A stretch of DNA of 64,000 nucleotides from Sphingobacteriaceae bacterium (lineage in GTDB: Bacteria > Bacteroidota > Bacteroidia > Sphingobacteriales > Sphingobacteriaceae), in the NCBI GenBank assembly GCA_029266635.1, contig JAQSWM010000009.1:62001-126000 (forward strand), given 5' to 3'. Each line of letters opens with the position of its first letter. Positions within the stretch are counted from its first letter, which is position 1. Position numbers and translations under genes: made by a program. Below are positions 53,073 through 60,791 of the stretch, piece by piece. The notes beneath the pieces are model-generated. The model had not been told where the DNA came from, searched no databases, and was given only the letters and a program-made list of their open reading frames with translations.

Positions 53073-54275
53073 ATGATTGACATTGTTGCTATATCGCTTG
53101 AGAACGAAATGGACCTTGTTCTTGCGCATAAGCGATCTATGAAGGTTGCCGAGAAACTCGGGCTTACCATCGCTACACAAACAACGTTTGCAACTGCGGT
53201 ATCAGAAATAGCCCGTACCGTTATCGAGCATACCAACAACGGAAATTTAAAGCTTGGGCTGGAACCAAAAACACACGGCTACAACCTGACAGCTTATGTT
53301 TCGTTTGAAAGGGATGTTAGCTTTACCAATGCCGATGAAGGCTATTATTATGCCCAGAAATTGGTGCCGCAGTTTGATACCGGCGAAACAGATGGATTGA
53401 AATTTATCGAGATGAAGATTGGGCTGCCAAGGTCGCTGAATCTCGATTCAAATAAGATCACAGTAATCAAAGACAGCTTCCTGAATGAGCCTCCGATAAA
53501 TGCTTATGAAGAAATTAAAAAGCGCAACGTATCGCTAACTAAAAAAGCTGAAGAACATGAGGAAGAGATCAGGCGCTCCCGCATCATAGATGAACAAAAA
53601 ACAGAATTCATCTCAATTGCCAGCCATGAGATAAAAACACCAATCACTATCATCAAGGCTTACACGCAAATGGTAAAAAAGGTATCGGTTGACCATTGCA
53701 GTGCACACGTAAAAGGTATTCTCGAAAAAGTAGATGAGCAGTCTTCAAAGCTGGTGACATTAGTACAACAGTTATTAGATGTTTCGAAAATGGAAAACGG
53801 GAGCCTGCTTTACTCCCTGGAAGTTATTGAGCTGAATTCTTTTATCACCGAGATGGTTAACATGATGGGCAACATTCTCCCTCATAATGCCTTAACTCTT
53901 AATCTGGGCCAGAATGCATTTGTAAATGCTGACAGGCTGCGCTTGGAGCAAGTATTTTCAAACCTGCTCGGAAATGCTGCAAAGTATTCGAAACCCGAAA
54001 CTGTGGTCAGCGTAGAATCAGCCATTACAGACGGCTTCGTTCAAATTTCTATTGCAGACCAGGGAATGGGAATGTCGTCAAATAGTATTAAATCTATTTT
54101 CAACAAATTTTACCGCGATCACGGTGTGCTTAAAACACATTCTGGCTTGGGAATGGGCCTTTATATCAGTTCTAAAATAATTGCAGAACACGGCGGAAAG
54201 ATATGGGTTGACAGTGCAGAGGGTGTGGGCTCAAAGTTCCACTTCACTATTCCTGTTTACAAGCTGGCAGATTAA
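53073..54275 (+). CDS. hybrid: degenerate RsbT-like domain + histidine kinase
   Basis: The 400-residue protein has an N-terminal RsbT-like GHKL part (1-130) in which the N-box reads AVSEIARTVIEHTNNG, so Thr49 replaces the Mg-binding Asn. A short helix (145-172) leads to HisKA with His185 (SIASHEIKTPIT) and a complete HATPase_c domain (FSNLLGNAAKYSKPETVV, ISIADQGMGM, SGLGMGLYIS). No membrane helix: a soluble kinase. It ends the rsb operon and may sense RsbT release. Confidence 0.88.
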   Translation: MIDIVAISLENEMDLVLAHKRSMKVAEKLGLTIATQTTFATAVSEIARTVIEHTNNGNLKLGLEPKTHGYNLTAYVSFERDVSFTNADEGYYYAQKLVPQFDTGETDGLKFIEMKIGLPRSLNLDSNKITVIKDSFLNEPPINAYEEIKKRNVSLTKKAEEHEEEIRRSRIIDEQKTEFISIASHEIKTPITIIKAYTQMVKKVSVDHCSAHVKGILEKVDEQSSKLVTLVQQLLDVSKMENGSLLYSLEVIELNSFITEMVNMMGNILPHNALTLNLGQNAFVNADRLRLEQVFSNLLGNAAKYSKPETVVSVESAITDGFVQISIADQGMGMSSNSIKSIFNKFYRDHGVLKTHSGLGMGLYISSKIIAEHGGKIWVDSAEGVGSKFHFTIPVYKLAD

Positions 54276-54325
54276 ATTGTTTTCCGGCAAGTAGCTGGAT
54301 GGCTGTGCTTTTTTAGCGGCTTAAA

Positions 54326-54877
54326 TCAATTAAGACACTCTCGCACTTCCCGGCAAACTGATTCGCCTTTATCTTGGTTGTACCAGTTCTGCAAGCCAAT
54401 TTTTATTGCTTCAAAGTCTGAGTTAGCGGCCTTCATCTCATCCATTACATCCTGTGCCCCTTTCGGCCGAGGTCCCCAGTCAAAAATATCGGCTCCTGCC
54501 TGATCTCTTACAATCAGCTTAGGAATGCTCTTGCTGCCGTTGGTTAGATAATTGTTGATCAGGAAAGGTTCGCTGTCGCGAAGTTGAAGTTCGTAACTTA
54601 TGTATTCTGACTGTTGCGCCATTTGGACCAGAAAAGGAACTATGTGCGCAGCATCGCCGCACCAGGGCTCAGTTAGAATGATCCAGTGCTGAGGCTCAGA
54701 TATATTCTTCAGCCCTAGAACCAATTGCTCATCCAAAACCAGCAACTTGTCCCAGCGCTTCATCCTCGATTTGTTGAGCTTGGTATATTCAAAATACATT
54801 GGATCGTCGTAGGGCTGCGGCGGATGCGGATTGTTCAAAATCTTATCAAACAACTGCTGGTAGTCGGTATAGTCCAT
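54326..54877 (-). CDS. thioredoxin-like fold protein with WCGDA motif
   Basis: This 183-residue cytoplasmic protein has a thioredoxin-like core: WIILTEPWCGDAAHIVPFLV then IPKLIVRDQAGADIF. The usual CxxC is reduced to one Cys (Cys73, sequence WCGDAA), so classical disulfide exchange is unlikely. The family appears in many Bacteroidota as 'thioredoxin family protein'. It stands alone, with the opposite-strand rsb operon end 50 bases away. Confidence 0.82.
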   Translation of the reverse strand: MDYTDYQQLFDKILNNPHPPQPYDDPMYFEYTKLNKSRMKRWDKLLVLDEQLVLGLKNISEPQHWIILTEPWCGDAAHIVPFLVQMAQQSEYISYELQLRDSEPFLINNYLTNGSKSIPKLIVRDQAGADIFDWGPRPKGAQDVMDEMKAANSDFEAIKIGLQNWYNQDKGESVCREVRECLN

Positions 54878-55229
54878 TCTTTAGTATACACCAAATTAGG
54901 CCGCGTGGTTTCGCGATTATGGCAATGATAATTAAAGGCCAAATTGGGATTTACAATCGATACTTTTCTCCCACAATTCTCATTTTCGCACGATGAAAAA
55001 GGATGTAGTAAGGCGTTCATTATTCCTGCGAAGGCAGGAACCCTAAAGCGGTTAGCCTTCACTTGCTTTAGGATTCCGCATCAAATGCGGAATGACGAGC
55101 GTGTTGGTAAGGCGCTCATCATTCCTGAGCTAGCCTGCACTGAGCATGGTAAAAGTGAAGGAAGAGCGGGTTAACACAAAAGCAATATATTGATGGTTGG
55201 GAATAATGAGGATTAATTAAATTTACATT
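54878..55229. other. 352-base intergenic stretch with a hairpin/repeat cluster
   Basis: There is no gene here. The central part (55008-55127) holds three consecutive hairpins and a 21-base near-repeat 99 bases apart, a non-coding repetitive element. The outer parts show nothing notable. Confidence 0.55.
55008..55127. repeat. hairpin cluster with direct repeats
   Basis: Hairpins: TTCCTGC/GCAGGAA (55023-55029, 55034-55040), CCTAAAGC/GCTTTAGG (55042-55049, 55065-55072) and ATTCCGCA/TGCGGAAT (55073-55080, 55086-55093). The word GTAAGGCGTTCATTATTCCT and its close copy recur 99 bases apart (55008, 55107). It is typical of a dispersed palindromic intergenic element. Confidence 0.6.
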
Positions 55230-56114
55230 ATGGCAGAATTCGTTCACGGCGATCACTTAAACTTTACACTGAATAATCTTATCAGGAATGCTGATGAGTA
55301 TCTTTTTCTAATCTCGCCGTATATCAAGCTCCATTCTAAGATTACAGACGCTTTAAAGTCAAAGAAGAACAGCCCCAACCTGGCTATCACTGTGGTATTT
55401 GGAAAATCAGAAGCTTATCAGAACAACCGCATTTCAGGAGATGACCTGGAGTTTTTGACCAGCTTTCCGAACATTGAAATAAGATACGAAAAGAACCTCC
55501 ACGCGAAATATTATGCAAGTGAAGATGGTGCCTTGATAACTTCCCTCAATCTGTACGATGTTTCTCAGGATAATAATATAGAGGCTGGAGTTTACCTGGA
55601 AACACCGAAAACACTAGTAGGCAAATTAACCGGATGGGCAAAAGAAACTGACCTGGACGTTAAAGCATTTCATTTTTTCGAAGAAGTAATTGAAAACAGC
55701 AAAGTGCTTTTTAAACGAACTCCGTTGTTTGAAGAAGGCGGTTTTATGGGCCTAAGCAAAAACTATGTTGAATCAAAAATAGAAACAGACCTTCTTACAG
55801 CATTTTTTGACAAACCCAAAGCTGGATTTGCATTCACCGGTTACAAATCTTACGATAAAGATAAAGGCAAGGGAAAGACAGAGAGCCCGGCTGTGCCGTT
55901 AGGCTATTGTATACGCACAGGAAAGCCCATCCCCTTTAACAAAGACAAGCCGCTTTCTGCTGAAGCATATAAAAGCTGGTCGAAGTACGAGAATAAAGAC
56001 TTTCAGGAAAATTTCTGCCACTTTTCAGGAGAGCCGTCTAACGGGCTTACTACTTACGCCACTCCGATATTGAAGAAGAATTGGCAGAAAGCGAAAGAGG
56101 TTTTTAAGTTTTAG
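55230..56114 (+). CDS. phospholipase D-like domain protein with degenerate zinc ribbon
   Basis: The 294-residue protein starts with a PLD-like domain (1-150) that keeps one HxK half-motif: LHAKYYASEDGALITSLNLY. The C-terminal part has GYCIRTGKPIPFNKDKPLS, then KSWSKYENKDF and NFCHFSGEPSNG. That spacing recalls a zinc ribbon of related proteins (CxxCG ... CHxCG), with half of the Cys replaced. It may bind DNA or lipid, but no activity can be claimed. It is isolated between two repeat-rich intergenic regions. Confidence 0.72.
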   Translation: MAEFVHGDHLNFTLNNLIRNADEYLFLISPYIKLHSKITDALKSKKNSPNLAITVVFGKSEAYQNNRISGDDLEFLTSFPNIEIRYEKNLHAKYYASEDGALITSLNLYDVSQDNNIEAGVYLETPKTLVGKLTGWAKETDLDVKAFHFFEEVIENSKVLFKRTPLFEEGGFMGLSKNYVESKIETDLLTAFFDKPKAGFAFTGYKSYDKDKGKGKTESPAVPLGYCIRTGKPIPFNKDKPLSAEAYKSWSKYENKDFQENFCHFSGEPSNGLTTYATPILKKNWQKAKEVFKF

Positions 56115-56115
56115 G

Positions 56116-56175
56116 GACTAGTGAAGATTTACGAAGTTTCAGAAACTTCGTAAATCTCTCCCGCTCCCACTAGTC
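56116..56175. repeat. long two-step hairpin
   Basis: Outer arms GACTAGTG/CACTAGTC (56116-56123, 56168-56175) enclose a perfect 15 bp inner stem (56125-56139, 56143-56157) with loop CAG. It follows the PLD-like gene by one base and could end its transcript, though no T-run follows. Confidence 0.6.
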
Positions 56176-56273
56176 ATAAGCGTCCCGCTACAACTCTTAT
56201 CTGACGAGCTCCCACCCACACTCTTCGACTCCCCGCCAGTAGTCGGGCAGGCTGCTCCGAGTGACAGCAACAC
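56168..56273 (+). repeat. ~107 bp direct repeat, copy 1 (ars-left)
   Basis: The segment from CACTAGT to GACAGCAACAC recurs at 58054-58161 in the same orientation. Its last 63 bases (56211-56273) differ from copy 2 at a single position. The two copies flank the arsRMC operon. It contains short inverted arms (CACTC...GAGTG) like other dispersed Bacteroidota repeats. Confidence 0.75.
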
Positions 56274-56315
56274 ACCGTAGCGAGACGGAATGATAGCCTC
56301 TAGCACTCGTGCCTT

Positions 56316-56729
56316 TTATAAATTCGCTGCAACAAACTCCCGGCTGTACTGCTTAATCATATTACGCACATCTCTGAATTGTTGTTTAACCTGATCTTCT
56401 GTACCTGTTGCTTTTGCAGGGTCGGGAAAGTTGTAGTGGAACTTCCTGGCAGTTGATGGAAAGTTGGGGCAGCGTTCTTTCGCATTGTCGCAAACAGTAA
56501 TCACATAATCAAAATGTTTATCTGCGTATTCATTCACGTTGTTTGAAGTATGCCCTGAAATGTCTATGCCATCTTCCTGCATTATCTCAATGGCTTTTGG
56601 GTTTACGCCATGTGTCTCAACTCCTGCGCTGTAAACCTCCGCCTTGCTGCCTGCAAAATGCCTGAGATATCCTTCTGCTATCTGGCTTCTGCAACTGTTG
56701 CCTGTACATAAAACTAATATCTGCTTCAT
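56316..56729 (-). CDS. arsC: arsenate reductase, thioredoxin-coupled (low-MW phosphatase fold)
   Basis: This 137-residue enzyme reduces arsenate to arsenite. The P-loop CTGNSCRS starts at Cys8, and the redox pair Cys80 and Cys87 (VCDNAKERCPNFP) follows, the same spacing as S. aureus pI258 ArsC (Cys10, Cys82, Cys89). It lies 12 bases after arsM in the operon arsR-arsM-arsC. No efflux pump gene (arsB/acr3) is in the cluster. Confidence 0.95.
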   Translation of the reverse strand: MKQILVLCTGNSCRSQIAEGYLRHFAGSKAEVYSAGVETHGVNPKAIEIMQEDGIDISGHTSNNVNEYADKHFDYVITVCDNAKERCPNFPSTARKFHYNFPDPAKATGTEDQVKQQFRDVRNMIKQYSREFVAANL

Positions 56730-56741
56730 TGTAGTTTTTAG

Positions 56742-57587
56742 TTAACAACAGTCCGGTCCGCAGCAGGCTTTCTTCTCTTCCGTTGGTTTCTCTGCGTAAA
56801 CTGTAATGCTTGTTATTCCTGTTCCTGATTCTTTGAAAGCTGCAAGTTGTTCTGCGGATAGGTAGGTACTTAAAATATCATCAGGGATAATAATTGCTTT
56901 GTCTTTTTGAACCGTGATGTTTGTAAACCCATTCGCTTCAATCAATTCTAAATACACTTGCTTTTGAATAGCGCCTGCAACACATCCTGCATACATTTCA
57001 GCAGCCTCTTTGATTTGCTTCGGCAGTTCTCCTTCTAAAACAATATCTGATATAGAGAAGTGGCCACCCGGCTTGAGCACTCTGTAAATTTCTTTGATAA
57101 CTCCGTCTTTATTCGGCACAAGGTTCAATACACAATTGCTTACAATTACATCGGCAGTGTTCGCCGTAACGGGCATTTTTTCTATATCACCTTGTCTGAA
57201 TTCTACATTGTTAAATCCCCTTACTTCATTGTTCTGCCTGGCTCTCTCAATCATGGCGGGCGTAAAATCTATCCCTATTACTTTGCCGGTTTCTCCAGTT
57301 TCATTACGTGCGATGAAGGCATCATTACCTGCACCGCTACCCAGGTCAATAACTACATCACCTTTCTTGATCTTTGCAAATTGGGTAGGCAAGCCACAGC
57401 CTAAGCCTAAGTCGGCATCAGGGTTGTAACCATCAAGCTGGGTGTAATCATCAGCCATGATGTTGTAAACCTCTGTTGAACAACCACCTGAACCGCAGCA
57501 GGAACTCTGGTTGGTTTCTTTGTCTTGTAAAGCGATTTCAGAATACTTCTGCCTTACCAGTTCTTTTACTTCCTCTTGTGTTTGCAT
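56742..57587 (-). CDS. arsM: arsenite S-adenosylmethionine methyltransferase
   Basis: The 281-residue enzyme methylates arsenite with S-adenosylmethionine. The SAM loop DLGSGAGNDAFIA is at 81-93. The three catalytic Cys are Cys64 (GLGCGLP), Cys152 (SNCVLNL) and Cys202 (AGCVAGA). Extra Cys pairs at the N-terminus (SSCCGSGGC) and C-terminus (ACCGPDCC) may hold arsenic. An ArsR-type palindrome (57608-57623) lies 20 bases before its start. Confidence 0.95.
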   Translation of the reverse strand: MQTQEEVKELVRQKYSEIALQDKETNQSSCCGSGGCSTEVYNIMADDYTQLDGYNPDADLGLGCGLPTQFAKIKKGDVVIDLGSGAGNDAFIARNETGETGKVIGIDFTPAMIERARQNNEVRGFNNVEFRQGDIEKMPVTANTADVIVSNCVLNLVPNKDGVIKEIYRVLKPGGHFSISDIVLEGELPKQIKEAAEMYAGCVAGAIQKQVYLELIEANGFTNITVQKDKAIIIPDDILSTYLSAEQLAAFKESGTGITSITVYAEKPTEEKKACCGPDCC

Positions 57588-57607
57588 GATATTTAATTTG
57601 AATTTTA

Positions 57608-57623
57608 TCGAAATATTACGATG
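57608..57623. promoter_or_regulatory. ArsR-type operator, arsM copy
   Basis: ATCGAAATATTACGAT matches the arsR copy (57978-57993) at 15 of 16 bases and has palindromic ATCG/CGAT ends. It lies 20 bases upstream of arsM, between arsR and arsM, so arsM may have its own controlled promoter. Confidence 0.65.
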
Positions 57624-57641
57624 ACTATTTTCAAAAAAAGG

Positions 57642-57971
57642 TCAGCAACAATTGCTGCCATCTTTGTAGCTGTCAAATAGTTGAATAAGCGAAACCTGTG
57701 CAGCCTTCCATTCTTTTGCATCTATACAATAGCACACTTTAGCCCCTTCAATCTCACCCTGTATAAGCCCTGCTTCTTTCAGTTCTTTCAAATGTTGTGA
57801 AACGGTGCTTTGTGAAAGGGGCAATTCTTCAACTATATCTCCGCACTGGCAAGTTGCTTTGTTTGCCAAAATCTCCAGTATGGCAATTCTTGCCGGATGT
57901 GCCAGGGCTTTAGCATACCTGGCTAACCTGTTTTCCTTTGTGCTGAACTCGTGTGACTTAGTTGCCCCCAT
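57642..57971 (-). CDS. arsR: ArsR/SmtB family repressor
   Basis: The 109-residue winged-helix repressor has the metalloid-site CQCGD (Cys41, Cys43) in the first recognition region, then the [23 protein letters not shown]. It ends in NCC, which could add a ligand. It is the first gene of arsR-arsM-arsC and should leave DNA on binding arsenite. Two near-identical palindromes in the operon are its probable targets. Confidence 0.94.
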   Translation of the reverse strand: MGATKSHEFSTKENRLARYAKALAHPARIAILEILANKATCQCGDIVEELPLSQSTVSQHLKELKEAGLIQGEIEGAKVCYCIDAKEWKAAQVSLIQLFDSYKDGSNCC

Positions 57972-57977
57972 ATTAAT

Positions 57978-57993
57978 ATCGCAATATTACGAT
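57978..57993. promoter_or_regulatory. ArsR-type operator, arsR copy
   Basis: ATCGCAATATTACGAT lies six bases before the arsR start codon. It differs from the arsM copy by one base. The position at the start of the operon fits autorepression. Confidence 0.65.
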
Positions 57994-58053
57994 TAATTTT
58001 TAAATGCAAAATATTTTAGAAAAAAAATGAAGTAAGAAATAACTTAGAATACT

Positions 58054-58161
58054 CACTAGTTGTGGCTTCTCGCTACGACTCTAACTCATGAACTTCTGCC
58101 CACCCACACTCTTCGACTCCCCGCCAGTAGTCGGGCAGGCTGCTCAGAGTGACAGCAACAC
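58054..58161 (+). repeat. ~107 bp direct repeat, copy 2 (ars-right)
   Basis: This is the second copy of the repeat at 56168-56273, same orientation, 1.9 kb away. The 63-base core (58099-58161) differs at one base from copy 1, and the front part is more diverged. It sits between arsR and the H-NOX gene. Confidence 0.75.
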
Positions 58162-58184
58162 CAAGCAGGACATTCCCCGCAGCA

Positions 58185-58739
58185 CTACAGAAACTGAACC
58201 CTTATTTGCACCCGTTCAGCATCGGGATCACTCATTGGCTTGATATTTATGCGTTCGGACTCGCCGAAATACTTCGCTATACCTTTAATGATGCCTACAG
58301 CAAGAGCGCTCATCCGTCTTTGTGAGTAGTAATCAATTATGAGCAGCTTTTCGTTTACTTTACTAACATATAACACCGGTGGGTTAGCGGCGCTGTTCAA
58401 CTTCCTTACTGCTCCGTGCATCACGTTTTCAGTATGCATGAGAACTTCAAAAGTTTTCCATTCCGGTCGGAGATAGCTTGCGTACAGCTTAAAAAGATCG
58501 GGTACCAGGTATTCTCCAAATCTTTCCTGGATATTATAATGGGATATACCGGTCAACTGAGAAGCTGCCGCCACAATGGAGCCAATTTCCTGAAGGGAAT
58601 AATTGTACGTGAGCTCGTACTCGCCCACAGCGCCCGATAGTTTGATCAGGTTATCCCAAGTGCCGGCTGCGAATTCGGCATTGACATACTTTTTCAGCAA
58701 AAAGAATATAGAGCCGTGAACCTTTGGTGATTCGTCCAT
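58185..58739 (-). CDS. heme-NO-binding (H-NOX) sensor protein
   Basis: This 184-residue protein has the H-NOX fold. The proximal heme ligand is probably His108 (NVMHGAVRKLNSAANPP), and the heme-propionate motif Y-x-S-x-R is at 137-141 (YYSQR) followed by ALAVGIIKGIAKYF, the family tail. It should bind NO through heme. The divergent PAS histidine kinase at 59134 is its likely signalling partner. Confidence 0.88.
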   Translation of the reverse strand: MDESPKVHGSIFFLLKKYVNAEFAAGTWDNLIKLSGAVGEYELTYNYSLQEIGSIVAAASQLTGISHYNIQERFGEYLVPDLFKLYASYLRPEWKTFEVLMHTENVMHGAVRKLNSAANPPVLYVSKVNEKLLIIDYYSQRRMSALAVGIIKGIAKYFGESERINIKPMSDPDAERVQIRVQFL

Positions 58740-59133
58740 TTAAGTATAAGCTACCAGACTATTATGGATAAATCTACAATAAAATAGCACCTTACCAATT
58801 AAATTTATGTTGCATAAAATGACCTGCATAAATACTGAATGGTATGGATGTTGTGGCTTAAGCAGCATGAAATTAGTATACCGGAAATACCAATGGTTGA
58901 AATGCAGGCCAACAGAAAAGCTGATATACAGCATACTCTTCCGTTTGAGGGAAGCGCTTCAGGAGGACAAAGACGAAAGGGCACCCTTGAAAGTCTGGTT
59001 GAACTCTCATTAAGCAGGGCTCGCACAATCGCAGCATTGGCGTATGACCCACCCCACTTTATTTACGTATTACTTTGATTTTCAATAAGGATGCGCTAAG
59101 TTCGTATTATCCTATAACCGGAAGCCTAAAATT
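58740..59133. other. 394-base divergent intergenic region
   Basis: The region separates the divergent H-NOX and kinase genes. Short frames on both strands (for example 58839-59078, 79 codons) look unlike real proteins. It must hold both promoters, but I see no clear TAnnTTTG element with proper spacing. Confidence 0.5.
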
Positions 59134-60783
59134 ATGATTTCTGATATCGGCCAAACCACGAAACCTCTTCCGTTTATCAAAGAGTCTTCAGAGATGGGCC
59201 AAATCATCAAATCGTATGATTGGGAATCAACATCGCTCGGGCCGCCCGAATACTGGTCGGAATCTTTGCTTACTTCTTTAGGAATTGTTCTAAACTCGGC
59301 CTTCCCCATGTTCCTGTTCTGGGGCGAGGATCTGATCTCTTTTTACAACGATGCTTTCCGTCCCAGCCTGGGCGCCTCGGGCAAACACCCTGCAATAGGA
59401 AAGCCGGCGAAAGAGGTATGGCCGGAGATTTGGGAGTTTATAGGCCCATTGATTGAAGGTGTGATGACTACCGGAAAACCGGTTTGGTTTGAAGATCAAC
59501 TAGTACCTTTTTACAGGAACGGGAAAGTAGAAGAAATTTACTGGACATTTAGTTACAGTCCGGCATACAACGGCAAAGGCGAAGTGCAGGGCGTGGTGGT
59601 TACCTGTACCGAAACTACGGCGAGCGTAGTTAACCTGGCACGGCTTACTGAATCGGAAAAGCGTTTCCAAAACCTGGTGAAGAATGCATCGGTGGGAATT
59701 ATTGTGCTTTCGGGCGAAGACCATGTCGTCCAGATTGTAAATCAGGCTTATGCTACGCTGATAGATAAGAATTACCACGAGCTACTTGGAAAGCGAGTAT
59801 TCGACGTAATTCCAGAAACGGAAGCGGATTTCAAGCAACTGATAGAACAGGTGCGCACTACCGGAACGGCGGCTTACCTGACTGAGCATCCCTACTTTGT
59901 ATATGTAAATGGCGAAAAACGTGAGGGCTTTCTTAATCTCGTTTACCAGCCTTATACGGAAGAGGATGGGTCCGTTACCGGGGTAATGGCGCTTTGTCAG
60001 GACGTTACGCCACAGGTTACAGCCAGAAAAAAACTAGAGCATAGCGAACAGCAGCTGTTGCACGCCCAGAAGGAACTAAAAATGGAGCTGGAGGCAGGAA
60101 GGCAATTGCAGCAGCAAAAAGACGACTTTATCGGGATTGCCAGTCACGAGCTTAAAACCCCGCTCACCACCCTCAAAGGCTCTATGCAATTGTTGTCGCA
60201 GTGGATGGCGAATGAAGATGTAAGCCCGAAAGTTCAGAGGCTGATACAGCTTTCCAATAGCAACATTAACAAACTGAGCCATATCCTGAAAGAACTTTTA
60301 AATGATACCAGGATCAACGAGGGGCAGCTTCATCTGAATAAATCTTTATGCAGCATTGCAGAGCTTTTCAACGACTGTTGCGAAAGCTTTAATATCATCT
60401 CGCACCATCAGATATATCAAAAGGGCGACCTGAACCTTTCCGTGTTTGTAGACCGCGACAGGATTATCCAGGTTATCATCAACCTGATAAATAACGCTAT
60501 TAAATATGCTCCGAACTCGCAGGAGATTATTTTATCGGCGAGCGAAGAAGGAAATCAGGTGAAAATATCTGTCCGCGACTTTGGCCCCGGCATCCCCGCT
60601 GAAAAGATCCCGCACCTGTTTAAACGTTACTACCGCGTTGACACCTCGGGAATACAATATTCCGGCCTTGGCTTGGGACTGTTTATTGCATCTGATATGG
60701 TTAGCAGGCACGGAGGCAAGATTGGGGTTGAGAGCGAGGCCGGTGCAGGTGCCACCTTTTGGTTCACCATCCCACTTGCCTGA
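59134..60783 (+). CDS. PAS-domain sensor histidine kinase
   Basis: The 549-residue kinase is soluble, without membrane helices. The first PAS-like region (about 50-165: FPMFLFWGEDLISFYNDAFR) and the second PAS (about 175-295: FQNLVKNASVGIIVLSGEDH) precede a helical linker, HisKA with His338 (GIASHELKTPLTT) and HATPase_c (VIINLINNAIKYAPNSQE, VRDFGPGIP, YSGLGLGLFIA). No receiver gene adjoins. The divergent H-NOX gene is the best input candidate. Confidence 0.93.
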   Translation: MISDIGQTTKPLPFIKESSEMGQIIKSYDWESTSLGPPEYWSESLLTSLGIVLNSAFPMFLFWGEDLISFYNDAFRPSLGASGKHPAIGKPAKEVWPEIWEFIGPLIEGVMTTGKPVWFEDQLVPFYRNGKVEEIYWTFSYSPAYNGKGEVQGVVVTCTETTASVVNLARLTESEKRFQNLVKNASVGIIVLSGEDHVVQIVNQAYATLIDKNYHELLGKRVFDVIPETEADFKQLIEQVRTTGTAAYLTEHPYFVYVNGEKREGFLNLVYQPYTEEDGSVTGVMALCQDVTPQVTARKKLEHSEQQLLHAQKELKMELEAGRQLQQQKDDFIGIASHELKTPLTTLKGSMQLLSQWMANEDVSPKVQRLIQLSNSNINKLSHILKELLNDTRINEGQLHLNKSLCSIAELFNDCCESFNIISHHQIYQKGDLNLSVFVDRDRIIQVIINLINNAIKYAPNSQEIILSASEEGNQVKISVRDFGPGIPAEKIPHLFKRYYRVDTSGIQYSGLGLGLFIASDMVSRHGGKIGVESEAGAGATFWFTIPLA

Positions 60784-60791
60784 GCAGCATC

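Noticed and set aside
54725-55174. plus-strand frames running through the hairpin cluster
   Set aside because: They read through palindromic repeats and give no protein-like sequence.
58807-59078. 68 and 79 codon plus-strand frames between H-NOX and kinase genes
   Set aside because: Composition is unlike a protein, no promoter or family was seen, and they overlap in different frames.
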